Source of the DNA: Castellaniella sp047971665
GTDB lineage: Bacteria; Pseudomonadota; Gammaproteobacteria; Burkholderiales; Burkholderiaceae_B
Reading direction: 5' to 3'
NCBI RefSeq assembly: GCF_047971665.1
Contig: NZ_JBKEAA010000027.1
Location: 62,001 to 126,000 of the forward strand
DNA: 64,000 nt
The first letter of the stretch is position 1; each line of letters starts with the position of its first letter. Of the stretch, positions 43,192-51,701 are shown piece after piece. Position numbers and translations under genes: made by a program. The notes under the pieces are model-generated. The model saw nothing but the letters and a program-made list of their open reading frames with translations. It was not told the origin of the DNA and did not search any database.

Positions 43192-45501
43192 ATGGCTGAG
43201 CGTTCATTTGTCGCCGAAGTCAAGAAGCTGAGATTGTCGGCAGGAGAAGTCTTTCGAGGCGAGGGGATTCTCGCCATCACCAAGGCGCTTCTGGAATCCG
43301 GCGTCGCCTACGTGGCGGGCTACCAGGGCTCGCCCATTTCGCATCTGATGGACGTGCTCGCGGATGCGCAGGATATCCTGGCCGAATACGGCGTTCGTTT
43401 CGAGAACAGCGCCAGCGAGGCGACGGCCGCCGCGACACTGTCGGCTTCGGTGAATTACCCCTTGCGCGGTGCAGTGACATTCAAGGCCACGGTCGGCACC
43501 AACGTCGCGTCTGACGCGCTGGCGAACCTGTCCTCAGGCGGTGTGACGGGCGGCGCGCTCGTGATCGTGGGCGAAGACTACGGCGAGGGCTCTTCGATCA
43601 TGCAGGAACGCAGTCATGCGTTCGCCATGAAATCCCAGATCTGGCTGCTGGACCCGCGGCCGAACCTGCCCTGCATGGTGCAGGCGGTCAAGGATGGTTT
43701 CGATCTGTCGGAGGCCAGTCACACGCCCGTGATGCTGCAAGTGCGTATCCGCTCCTGCCATCTGCACGGTCAGTTCATCGCGTCCGACAATCGCGCCCCG
43801 GCGTTTTCCGTGCGTGATGCGCTGGAAAACCCCGTGCGCGATGTCAACCGGATCGTGCTGCCTCCGGCCAGCTTCCTTCATGAAAAGGAAAAGATCGAAG
43901 ATCGTTGGCCCGCGGCCGTGCGTTTCATTCAAGAGCACCAGCTCAATGAATTTTTCTCTGAAAAGGCGGCCGATGTGGGTATCGCTCTGCAAGGCGGACT
44001 CTACAACACCGTGATCCGGGCGCTGCAGCGGCTGGGACTGGCCGATGTGCATGGCGAATCAAAGATTCCGCTGTATGTGATGAACGTGGCCTATCCCCTG
44101 GTGGATGAGGAATTCGAACGTTTCAGTCAGGACAAGAAGGCGCTGCTGGTGGTCGAAGAAGGCCAGCCGAATTTCATCGAGCAGAATGTCGCCTCGATCG
44201 TGCTCCAGCGGCGCCTGGATATTCAATTGCATGGCAAGGACGTGCTGCCGGTGGCGGGCGAGTACACGACCGCCGCCGTGCATGCCGGGATTGGCGCCTT
44301 TCTGGCGCAGTACGGATGGGATGTGCCGGGAGCCGCCGCCGAGGTTCAGCCGCTCCAGATGGCGGCGGCCATCGGAGCGGAGACGGAAGTTGCGGCGCAA
44401 GCGGCTGTTGCAACAGAGACGGCCGTTGCGACAGAGATGGCCGCCGTGGCAGAGACGGCGGCTGCGACGGAGATGGCCGCCGTGGCGTCAGCGGCCGGCG
44501 AGCGCGAGGAGGACGTCCTGCCGCCCTTGAGCGAGACCGTCTATCCGCGGCCGCCCGGGTTGTGCACGGGATGCCCCGAGCGGCCTATTTTTTCCGCCAT
44601 CCGGCTGGTCGAACGCGAACTGGGATCCCACCATATCAGCGCCGACATCGGCTGCCAGCTCTTTTCCATCCTGCCGCCCTTTGGCCTGGGCAATACCACC
44701 ATGGGCTATGGCCTGGGCAGCGCGAGCGCCTCGGCCCTGAATGTGGCGACCGGCAGCGCGCCCGCCAATCGACGCGCCATTGCCATCATGGGCGATGGCG
44801 GATTCTGGCATAACGGTCTGACCAGCGGCGTGGCCAACTCGGTGTTCAATCAGAGCGACAACCTGACCATCATCGTGGACAACAACTACACCGCGGCCAC
44901 CGGCGGTCAGGACCTGCTCTCCACGCACAATACCGTCAATCCCAGCCGCAGCACGGGTCACGAGATCGAAGAGGCGGTGCGCGGGGTGGGGGTGAAATGG
45001 GTGCGCACCATCCGGCGCACGTACGACACCAAGGCCATGACGGCCGCTTTGCGCGAAGCGCTCACCACGGTGTCGAAAGGCCCCAAGGTCCTGATCGCCC
45101 AGAGCGAATGCATGCTCAACCGCCAGCGGCGCGAGAAACCGCAGCGGCGCAAGGCTATCGCCGAGGGCCAGCGTGTCGTGCGTGAGCGCTTCGGCGTCGA
45201 TCCCGATACGTGCACGGGCGATCATTCCTGTATCCGTCTGTCGGGCTGCCCGTCGCTGACCATCAAGGACAATCCCGATCCGTTGCGCCAGGAACCCATC
45301 ACGGCGGTGGAAGACTCCTGTGTGGGCTGCGGCCATTGCGGCGAGGTCGCGCATGCCGCGGTCTTGTGCCCGTCTTTCTACAAGGCCAGCATCATCAACA
45401 ACCCGACCGGGTGGGACAAATGGAAGTCCCGCATGCGGGGGGCAATCATTGCCTGGTTGCAGCGCGGCCTGGCCCGCCGCCGCGATCGGCATGCCTTCTA
45501 G
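43192..45501 (+). CDS. Indolepyruvate-ferredoxin-oxidoreductase alpha-like subunit (TPP, 2-oxoacid:ferredoxin oxidoreductase)
   Basis: The 769-residue protein has the IorA layout: pyrimidine-binding TPP domain (residues ~20-230), a middle domain, a TPP pyrophosphate domain (GDGGFWHNGLTSGVANSVFNQ... VDNNYTAATGGQ) and a C-terminal ferredoxin domain with Cys674, 680, 686, 710, 713, 716 and 726. IorA/IorB oxidise aryl 2-oxo acids to acyl-CoA plus CO2. The neighbours suggest 2-aminophenylglyoxylate (isatinate) as substrate, yielding 2-aminobenzoyl-CoA; indolepyruvate is the alternative. A low-complexity Ala/Thr/Glu linker at ~residues 396-437 consists of six-residue tandem repeats. The first Fe-S motif is shortened to three Cys. 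Start ATG 43192 follows GGAGCGAGACA. Confidence 0.85.
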   Translation: MAERSFVAEVKKLRLSAGEVFRGEGILAITKALLESGVAYVAGYQGSPISHLMDVLADAQDILAEYGVRFENSASEATAAATLSASVNYPLRGAVTFKATVGTNVASDALANLSSGGVTGGALVIVGEDYGEGSSIMQERSHAFAMKSQIWLLDPRPNLPCMVQAVKDGFDLSEASHTPVMLQVRIRSCHLHGQFIASDNRAPAFSVRDALENPVRDVNRIVLPPASFLHEKEKIEDRWPAAVRFIQEHQLNEFFSEKAADVGIALQGGLYNTVIRALQRLGLADVHGESKIPLYVMNVAYPLVDEEFERFSQDKKALLVVEEGQPNFIEQNVASIVLQRRLDIQLHGKDVLPVAGEYTTAAVHAGIGAFLAQYGWDVPGAAAEVQPLQMAAAIGAETEVAAQAAVATETAVATEMAAVAETAAATEMAAVASAAGEREEDVLPPLSETVYPRPPGLCTGCPERPIFSAIRLVERELGSHHISADIGCQLFSILPPFGLGNTTMGYGLGSASASALNVATGSAPANRRAIAIMGDGGFWHNGLTSGVANSVFNQSDNLTIIVDNNYTAATGGQDLLSTHNTVNPSRSTGHEIEEAVRGVGVKWVRTIRRTYDTKAMTAALREALTTVSKGPKVLIAQSECMLNRQRREKPQRRKAIAEGQRVVRERFGVDPDTCTGDHSCIRLSGCPSLTIKDNPDPLRQEPITAVEDSCVGCGHCGEVAHAAVLCPSFYKASIINNPTGWDKWKSRMRGAIIAWLQRGLARRRDRHAF
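44377..44502 (+). repeat. 18-bp tandem repeats in the iorA-type linker
   Basis: From about 44407 the codons read VATETA, VATEMA, AVAETA, AATEMA, AVASAA: five 18-bp units with a GxG-GCN-ACN-GAG-AYG-GCC consensus, preceded by the less regular ETEVAAQAA. The reading frame stays open. It encodes a flexible, Ala/Thr/Glu-rich linker between the conserved halves of the protein. Confidence 0.85.
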
Positions 45502-45523
45502 GGCTTTGTTGGGGTGATCCATC

Positions 45524-47086
45524 ATGTATGCTGAACCGATCAAGATTGCGATTCTGGCCATGGGCGGCGAGGGCGGTGGTGTGCTGGCCGACTGGATCGT
45601 CGACATGGGCGAGGAAAACGGCTGGTTCGCCCAGACCACGTCCGTGCCCGGCGTGGCGCAGCGTACCGGCGCCACCATCTATTACGTCGAGCTGTTTCCA
45701 GGGGCGGATCAGCCAGATGCCCGTCTGCCGGTGCTGGCGCAGTCGCCCATGCCGGGGGATGTGGACATCATCCTGGCCTCCGAGCTCATGGAAGCCGGGC
45801 GGGCCGTCCAGCGCGGGCTGGTCACGCAAGACCGCACCACCCTGATCGGATCCACCCACCGGGTCTATGCGATTGCCGAAAAGTCCCATGCGGGCGACGG
45901 CCGGGTCGACAGCGAGACGCTCTATCGGCAGATTCGCCGGGCCGCCCGGCGGCTGGTGATGTTCGATATGGCCGCGACCGCCGAGCGCAACGGCAGCGTG
46001 GTCAGCGCCGTGCTGTTCGGCGCGCTCAGCGGCGCGGGGGTCCTGCCTTTCAACCGGTCGCAGTTCGAGGCCACCATCGAGCGGGGCGGCGTGGGCGTCA
46101 AGTCCAGCCTGGCGGCCTTTGCCGATGCGTTTGATCAGGCGCGGCTCACGCAGAGCGAAGTCTCGCGCCCGACGGTGCGCGCCCGGGAGGGCGGGCAGCA
46201 GGATGGCGGCGATGCAAAATCCGCGCTGCCGGATCCGGCCTCGGTGGCCCCGCGTCATCCCAAGGTGGCCCGGCTGGTCGAACATGCCCGTGGCTATCCC
46301 GCGGACATCCAGCCCATCGTGATCGAGGGGATCCGCCGCTGTGTGGATTACCAGGACCCGGCCTACGGTCGCCTGTACCTCGACCGGCTGGATGCCCAGC
46401 GGGCGGCGCCCGGCGGCGACGATATCGAGATGATGCGCGAAGTGGCGCGCCATCTCGCGCTGTGGATGACCTACGAGGACACCATCCGGGTGGCGGACCT
46501 CAAGATTCGCGGAACCCGCTTTCAGCGGGTTCGCGATGAGGTGCATTCCACCGAAGAGCAGGTGCTGTCGATCTCCGAATACATGCATCCGCGGATCGAG
46601 GAAATCTGCGAAACGCTGCCTGCGGGCCTGGGGCGCTGGCTGTCCAGGCCGCATGCCGTGCATCGGCTCGTGGCCCGATTCACGCGCGAGGGCCGGGTGG
46701 TCACCACCAGCTCGCTCAGCGGGTTTCTCCTGCTGTATGGGCTGGCGCAATGGGGCCGCTGGCGACGCGTGACCTTGCGCTACGCCATCGAGACGACGCG
46801 TATCGAGGCCTGGTTGCAGCGCCTGCGCACAGCGGCGGCCATCGATCCGCGCCTGGCGCTGGAGGCGGCCAAGTGCCAGACGCTGGTGCGAGGCTACAGC
46901 GACACGCACGAGCGGGGGCTGCGCAATTTCGAGGTCATCATGACGGTGCTCGACCAGCATGCCAAGGCGCTGGCGCCCGCCATCCTGCGTGAGATCCGCA
47001 ATGCGGCCCTGGCCGATGAGCATGGCCGTTTTCTGCGTGACACGCTGGTGCGGCGGGGATTCCCGGTCGACGGGCTGTTCACCTGA
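45524..47086 (+). CDS. Indolepyruvate oxidoreductase beta-like subunit (long form)
   Basis: The 520-residue protein starts with an IorB domain (IKIAILAMGGEGGGVLADWIVDMGEENGWFAQTTSVPGVAQRTGATIYYVELFPG) and, after about residue 220, has a long C-terminal extension typical of the fused IorB family (VRHLALWMTYEDTIRVADLKIRGTRFQRVRDEV). It lies 22 bases after the alpha-like gene and surely forms the enzyme with it. No ferredoxin gene follows; electrons may go to a shared ferredoxin. Confidence 0.88.
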   Translation: MYAEPIKIAILAMGGEGGGVLADWIVDMGEENGWFAQTTSVPGVAQRTGATIYYVELFPGADQPDARLPVLAQSPMPGDVDIILASELMEAGRAVQRGLVTQDRTTLIGSTHRVYAIAEKSHAGDGRVDSETLYRQIRRAARRLVMFDMAATAERNGSVVSAVLFGALSGAGVLPFNRSQFEATIERGGVGVKSSLAAFADAFDQARLTQSEVSRPTVRAREGGQQDGGDAKSALPDPASVAPRHPKVARLVEHARGYPADIQPIVIEGIRRCVDYQDPAYGRLYLDRLDAQRAAPGGDDIEMMREVARHLALWMTYEDTIRVADLKIRGTRFQRVRDEVHSTEEQVLSISEYMHPRIEEICETLPAGLGRWLSRPHAVHRLVARFTREGRVVTTSSLSGFLLLYGLAQWGRWRRVTLRYAIETTRIEAWLQRLRTAAAIDPRLALEAAKCQTLVRGYSDTHERGLRNFEVIMTVLDQHAKALAPAILREIRNAALADEHGRFLRDTLVRRGFPVDGLFT

Positions 47087-47123
47087 TTCTCAAGCAATTG
47101 TGCATGGCTAGGAGGAATTCCTG

Positions 47124-48290
47124 ATGGCACGCCTGGGGTATGACGACGTTGCTGTGGCTGTGCCGGTCACCGTGCCCTATCAGCGCTTTTCGAACGAAGG
47201 CGCGCACTGGTTCATCGGCCAGGCCGTGCTCGGGCTGGTGACGCGAAGCGGTGTGGACAAGGATCAGATCGATGGGCTGTGCCTGTCGAGCTTTTCGCTG
47301 GCCCCCGATACGGCCGTGGGCGTCACCCAGCACCTGGGCCTGTCGCCGCGCTGGCTCGATCATATTCCCACCGGCGGCGCGTCCGGCGTCATGTGCCTGC
47401 GGCGGGCGGCCCGGGCGGTTCAGGTGGGCGATGCCGATATCGTGGCCTGCGTGGCGGCCGATACCAACCATGTGGATTCATTCCGCCAGACGCTCGGGGC
47501 GTTCAGTGATTTCGCCCGGGATGCGACCTATCCGTATGGATCGGGCGGACCAAATTCCGTTTTCGCCATGATCACGGCGCACTATATGCGCAAGTTCGGC
47601 GCCCGGCGCGAGGATTTCGGGCGCATCGCCGTGGCCCAGCGCGAGAACGCGCTGCGCAACCCCAATGCCCTGTTCAAAAAGCCGTTGACGCTGGATCAGT
47701 ACATGGCGGCGCGCCCGATCGCCGATCCGCTGCACCTGTTCGATTGCGTCATGCCTTGCGCCGGCGCCGAGGCCTTTCTGGTGATGAAGCAGCAGCGCGC
47801 GCGCGACCTGGGGCTCGATCACGTGCTGGTGCGGGGCGCCATCGAGCGCCACAACGCGTTTTCCGATGATCCGGTCATGGTGTGTGGCGGCTGGCGCAGG
47901 GACCGGGATGATCTTTACGCGCAGGCCGGCGTGCGGCCAGACGATATCGATCTGCTGCAATCCTACGATGACTATCCCGTCATCGTGATGATGCAGTTCG
48001 AGGATCTGGGATTCTGCGAAAAAGGCGAAGGGCCGGCGTTCGTGCGTTCCCACACCCTGACGGTGGAGGGCAGTTTCCCCAACAATACCAGTGGCGGCCA
48101 ACTGTCGGCCGGCCAGCCGGGCGCGGCAGGAGGATTCATGGGGCTTACGGAAACGATCCGTCAGCTGACGGGCCAGGCCGGCGATCGCGCCGTCGCGCAG
48201 GCGCAGCTGGGGCTGGTGGCGGGCTTCGGCATGGTGACCTATGACCGGTGCCTATGCACGGGCGCGGTGATTCTGGGGAGCAGCCGATGA
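47124..48290 (+). CDS. Thiolase-fold protein lacking thiolase catalytic residues (Ltp2-like retro-aldolase candidate)
   Basis: The 388-residue protein has the thiolase fold but the nucleophile position reads IPTGGASGVM (Gly84 where CxSG is expected) and the GHP motif is replaced by AGQPGAAGG (Gln331). So it cannot carry out ordinary thiolysis. Tyrosines in LLQSYDDYPV (281, 284) and MVTYDRCLC (373) lie at positions roughly comparable to the catalytic tyrosines reported for the steroid retro-aldolase Ltp2, another thiolase-fold protein lacking those residues. Ltp2 works with a DUF35 partner, and the next gene here encodes a DUF35 domain with a four-base ATGA overlap. I infer cleavage of a 3-hydroxyacyl-CoA such as dioxindole-3-acetyl-CoA. 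AGGAGG precedes the ATG. Confidence 0.8.
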   Translation: MARLGYDDVAVAVPVTVPYQRFSNEGAHWFIGQAVLGLVTRSGVDKDQIDGLCLSSFSLAPDTAVGVTQHLGLSPRWLDHIPTGGASGVMCLRRAARAVQVGDADIVACVAADTNHVDSFRQTLGAFSDFARDATYPYGSGGPNSVFAMITAHYMRKFGARREDFGRIAVAQRENALRNPNALFKKPLTLDQYMAARPIADPLHLFDCVMPCAGAEAFLVMKQQRARDLGLDHVLVRGAIERHNAFSDDPVMVCGGWRRDRDDLYAQAGVRPDDIDLLQSYDDYPVIVMMQFEDLGFCEKGEGPAFVRSHTLTVEGSFPNNTSGGQLSAGQPGAAGGFMGLTETIRQLTGQAGDRAVAQAQLGLVAGFGMVTYDRCLCTGAVILGSSR

Positions 48291-49543
48291 CCATGCCTTT
48301 GATGCGGCCCCCACGCAAGAATCCGGTGTTCCGGACCCGGCAGATGAATCTGCCCCCCTGGGCGCGAGGCCGGGTGGCCTTGGGCATGACGGCGGCGGCG
48401 GCCGAAGGCCGCTTCGAGCTGCAGGTCTGCGAGGCCTGCGGCACCTTGCAGTATCCCCCCCGCGCCGCTTGCCACAAATGCCTGTCCGGCAGGCTGACCT
48501 GGCGCGAACAAAGCGGCGGGGGCGAGTTGCTCACGGAGACGACGTTGCATCACAGCAATGATCTGTTCTTCCGTGAACGCCTGCCCTGGCGGCTGGGCTT
48601 TGTGCGCCTGGATGCCGGGCCGACCCTCATGGTGCATGTGCACGGCGATGTCGGGCCTGCGCCGCAGCGGGTGCGCGTCGGGGCGCGGCTCGATCGCGCC
48701 GGGCAGGCCGTCTTGATTGGATTCCCGATGGAAGGAAGTGCGAACATGGCAGATGATCCGATGCTGCGTGAGATGGGGTGCGACCCCAAGTTCCGCAAGG
48801 TGCTGGTGACCGATGGCAAATCCCTCGTGGGCCAGGCCATCGTGCGGGCCATGGTGGCGGCCGGCGCCGATCTGGTCTGGGTGGGGCATGCCGAGCCCTG
48901 GAAACAGTTCGGCGGTCTGGAGGATATCGCCGCCTTGCCGCAGGTGTCGCTGGTGCCCCTCGATCTGAGCGACAGCCGCAGTATTTTCGAGCAGGCCGGT
49001 TCCATCGGCGGCAAGGTGGATATCGTCATCAACAATGCCGAGGTGCACCGGACGCATGGCATCGCCTCGCGGCGCGGCACCGATGTTGCGCGGGCCGAGA
49101 TGGATATCAATTATCTGGGTCTGCTGCGGCTTGCCCAGGGGTTCGGTCCTGCGCTGAAGGGGCGCTCGGCCGATGGCACGGCCAGCGCCATCGCCTGGGT
49201 CAATCTCCTGTCGATCTATGCCCTGTCGAATTTTCCCGCCCAGGGCACCTACAGCGCCAGCAAGGCGGCGGCGCATTCCCTGGCGCAATGTCTGCGGGCG
49301 GAAATGACGCCGGCGGGCATCCGTGTCATCAATGTCTACCCGGGACCGGTCGATGATGAATGGAACCAGAACATGCCGCCGCCCAAACTGAGTCCGGAGT
49401 CCCTGGCCAGCGCCATCGTCAAGGCCCTGAAGGAGGGGATCGAGGACGTCTATCCCGGCGAAGTGGCGCAGGAGTGGTTGCAGCGCTGGCGCGACAACCC
49501 CAAGGTCCTGGAACGTGAACTCTCGATGAATCGTGGCGCCTGA
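48287..49543 (+). CDS. DUF35 (zinc-ribbon/OB-fold) and short-chain dehydrogenase fusion
   Basis: The 418-residue protein starts with a DUF35 domain: zinc ribbon Cys48, Cys51, Cys62, Cys65 (VCEACGTLQYPPRAACHKC) and OB-fold part ETTLHHSNDLFFRERLPWRLGFVRLDAGPTLMVHVHGD. From about residue 165 an SDR domain follows with INNAE and YSASK (catalytic Tyr and Lys) and SIYALS (Ser region). DUF35 domains serve as partners of thiolase-like proteins; the start overlaps the thiolase-like stop by four bases. The SDR part has a weak GxxxGxG region (TDGKSLVGQAI), so NAD(P) use is plausible but not certain. The fusion of these two domains is unusual. The SDR half may act on the product of the aldol step. Confidence 0.82.
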   Translation: MTMPLMRPPRKNPVFRTRQMNLPPWARGRVALGMTAAAAEGRFELQVCEACGTLQYPPRAACHKCLSGRLTWREQSGGGELLTETTLHHSNDLFFRERLPWRLGFVRLDAGPTLMVHVHGDVGPAPQRVRVGARLDRAGQAVLIGFPMEGSANMADDPMLREMGCDPKFRKVLVTDGKSLVGQAIVRAMVAAGADLVWVGHAEPWKQFGGLEDIAALPQVSLVPLDLSDSRSIFEQAGSIGGKVDIVINNAEVHRTHGIASRRGTDVARAEMDINYLGLLRLAQGFGPALKGRSADGTASAIAWVNLLSIYALSNFPAQGTYSASKAAAHSLAQCLRAEMTPAGIRVINVYPGPVDDEWNQNMPPPKLSPESLASAIVKALKEGIEDVYPGEVAQEWLQRWRDNPKVLERELSMNRGA

Positions 49544-49562
49544 AGGCCCGGAGACGCAAGAC

Positions 49563-50375
49563 ATGACATCATCCCACACTGATCCGACGACGGGCGCCCA
49601 GACCCTGATGGGGCTCGCCCAGGCCCTGCTGGGGGGCGGCATCCGCGTCGTCGATCTCACCCAGACGCTGACGCCCGAGTTTCCGCAGATCGCTCTGCCG
49701 CCGGAATTCGGCCAGTGCTGGCCTTTTCGTATCGAGGAGGTCTCGAAATACGATGAGCGCGGGCCTGGCTGGTACTGGAACAATTTTTCCTGCGGGGAGC
49801 ATACCGGGACGCACTTCGATGCGCCCATTCATTGGATCTCGGGACGCGACCTGCCCAACAACTCGGTCGATACCATCCCGGTGCGGCATTTCATCGCGCC
49901 GGCCTGCGTGCTCGATTGCTCGCCGCAGGTCAAGGATGATCCCGATTATCTGTTGACCCTTCAGGACATCGAAACGTGGGAGTCCGCGCACGGCCGCATC
50001 CCGGCGGGCTCGTGGGTATTGATGCGGACCGACTGGTCCAAGCGGACCGATCCCGCCCAATACCAGAATTATGACGAAACCGGCCAGCATACGCCCGGGC
50101 CCAGCGCCGAGGCTGTGCGCTTTCTGATCGAGCAGCGCGATGTGCTGGGATTCGGTTCCGAGGCGATCGGCACCGATGCCGGGCAAGGCTACCATCTGCG
50201 CCCGCCTTATCCCTGTCACTACCTGATGCACGGGGCGGGGCGTTATGGCTTGCAGTGCCTGTGCAATCTGGATCTGCTGCCGCCGGTTGGCGCTGTGCTG
50301 ATCTGCCCGCCGCTGAAAATCGAAAAAGGCAGTGGCAGCCCTCTGCGGGTGCTGGCACTGGTCGCGGACGCCTGA
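49563..50375 (+). CDS. Cyclase-family metal hydrolase (isatin hydrolase/kynurenine formamidase-like)
   Basis: The 270-residue protein has the family motif GEHTGTHFDAPIHW (metal-binding His/Asp, HxGTHxDAxxH), preceded by VVDLTQTLTPEFPQIALPPEFG. Members open cyclic amides or hydrolyse N-formyl groups (kynurenine formamidase, isatin hydrolase). With the anthranilate-type genes around it I favour hydrolysis of isatin to isatinate. Start ATG 49563 after ACGCAAGAC; a GTG at 49533 is also in frame. Substrate is inferred, not shown. Confidence 0.8.
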   Translation: MTSSHTDPTTGAQTLMGLAQALLGGGIRVVDLTQTLTPEFPQIALPPEFGQCWPFRIEEVSKYDERGPGWYWNNFSCGEHTGTHFDAPIHWISGRDLPNNSVDTIPVRHFIAPACVLDCSPQVKDDPDYLLTLQDIETWESAHGRIPAGSWVLMRTDWSKRTDPAQYQNYDETGQHTPGPSAEAVRFLIEQRDVLGFGSEAIGTDAGQGYHLRPPYPCHYLMHGAGRYGLQCLCNLDLLPPVGAVLICPPLKIEKGSGSPLRVLALVADA

Positions 50376-50410
50376 AGCAGGCGCCTCCGCCGGATGTCCG
50401 GTACCCCATG

Positions 50411-50425
50411 CTTATGATTCATAAG
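50411..50425. promoter_or_regulatory. Putative MarR operator upstream of the ABC importer genes
   Basis: A perfect palindrome CTTATGA-T-TCATAAG lies about 50 bases before the first binding-protein gene, followed by TAAATTTTATATGG with -10-like AT content. It shares TTCATAAGTAAATT with the larger palindrome at 62022-62042. Confidence 0.65.
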
Positions 50426-50473
50426 TAAATTTTATATGGATCAAAATTATGGTCCTTTTTGGAGGAGTCCGTG

Positions 50474-51640
50474 ATGAAGTCTTTTCGCTCTCTACGCGGC
50501 CTGGCCGCTACCGTTTCGGTCACCGCGCTGATGGCCGCCATGCCATCGGCGCAGGCAGCCGATTACAAGGTCGGATTCATCACCTCGCTGGTGGGTCCGG
50601 TTTCCTCGCTGGGCATTCCCTACGAAAAGGGCATCAAGGCAGCGCAGACCTACCAGTCCGAGATCAACGGCAGGAAGGTCGAGCTCATTCAGCTCGATGA
50701 CGCCTCGGACCCCAGCACGGCGGCGCGCAACGCCCGCAAGCTGATCGAGGAGGACAAGGTCGATGTCATCATCGGCACGGCCGGCTCGCCCGGCGCGCTG
50801 GCGATCGCCGCAGTGGCCCGGGAGTCCAAGACCCCGTTGATCTCGATTGCGCATGCCGCCCTGACGGGACCTGAAGCCGAGTGGGTCGTGACGGTCCCCC
50901 AGCCCGCCGGTCTGATGATCAGCGCCGTGGTCGATCACATGAAGAAATCCGGCGTCAAGACGCTGGGCTACATCGGTTTCTCGGACGCCTGGGGCGATCA
51001 GGTCTATGAGGCGCTGGAGAAGACGACGCCTGCGGCGGGCATCAAGGTCATGACCAATGAACGCTATGCGCGCAGCGACACTTCCGTGGCGGGCCAGGTG
51101 CTGAAGATCGTCGCCAAGCGTCCCGATGCAGTGATCACCGGCAATTCGGGCACGCCGGGCGCGCTGCCGTACCTGGCGCTGGCCGATCGCGGCTACAAGG
51201 GCAAGCTCTACGGCACTCACGCCCTGATCAATCCGGCCTTCATCAATGTGGCGCGCAGTTCCGTCGAGGGCTTGCTGGCGCCGACCGGGCCTGTCATCGT
51301 GGCCGAGCAGTTGCCTGAGAGCAATCCGATCCGCAAGGTGGCGATGGCCTACCGGGATGCCTACCAGAAGGCCAATGGCGAACCGGCGGCGGATGCCTTT
51401 TCCGCCTATTCCTTCGATGCCTGGCTGATCTTCCTGGATGCGGCCAGGCGCGCCTCTGCCAAGGCCGAGCCGGGCACACCCGAGTTCCGCCTGGCGTTGC
51501 GCGATGCGATCAACAGCACGAAGGAGCTGGTGGGCACGCATGCGGTCTACAACTTCAAGCCCGACACGACCTACGGCACGGACGAGCGTTCCCGCGTGGT
51601 GGTCCAGCTCGTGAAAGGACAGTGGAAGCTGGTTCCCTGA
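50474..51640 (+). CDS. Branched-chain amino acid-type ABC transporter substrate-binding protein 1
   Basis: The 388-residue periplasmic protein has a cleavable signal (start MKSFRSLRGLAATVSVTALM, cleavage after AQA) and the LivJ/LivK fold (ADYKVGFITSLVGPVSSLGIPYEKGIKAAQ). ATG 50474 follows GGAGGAGTCCGTG. It is followed by a paralogue and then LivH/LivMG/LivF. In this context it probably binds an aromatic acid such as indole-3-acetate or anthranilate, a use well known for LivK-like proteins; leucine-type substrates are less likely here. Confidence 0.88.
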   Translation: MKSFRSLRGLAATVSVTALMAAMPSAQAADYKVGFITSLVGPVSSLGIPYEKGIKAAQTYQSEINGRKVELIQLDDASDPSTAARNARKLIEEDKVDVIIGTAGSPGALAIAAVARESKTPLISIAHAALTGPEAEWVVTVPQPAGLMISAVVDHMKKSGVKTLGYIGFSDAWGDQVYEALEKTTPAAGIKVMTNERYARSDTSVAGQVLKIVAKRPDAVITGNSGTPGALPYLALADRGYKGKLYGTHALINPAFINVARSSVEGLLAPTGPVIVAEQLPESNPIRKVAMAYRDAYQKANGEPAADAFSAYSFDAWLIFLDAARRASAKAEPGTPEFRLALRDAINSTKELVGTHAVYNFKPDTTYGTDERSRVVVQLVKGQWKLVP

Positions 51641-51701
51641 GTCATGATTCCGCCACCGGCGCCAGCCGGTGGCGGTCTGCGGCCGGCACTTGGAGAGACG
51701 T

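Noticed and set aside
47124..48290. Ordinary acetyl-CoA acetyltransferase
   Set aside because: The nucleophilic Cys and GHP His are absent, so standard thiolase chemistry is improbable.
48287..49543. Possibility that the DUF35-SDR fusion is two genes joined by sequencing error
   Set aside because: The frame runs continuously through the linker with no internal stop and normal codon use; no sign of error can be seen.
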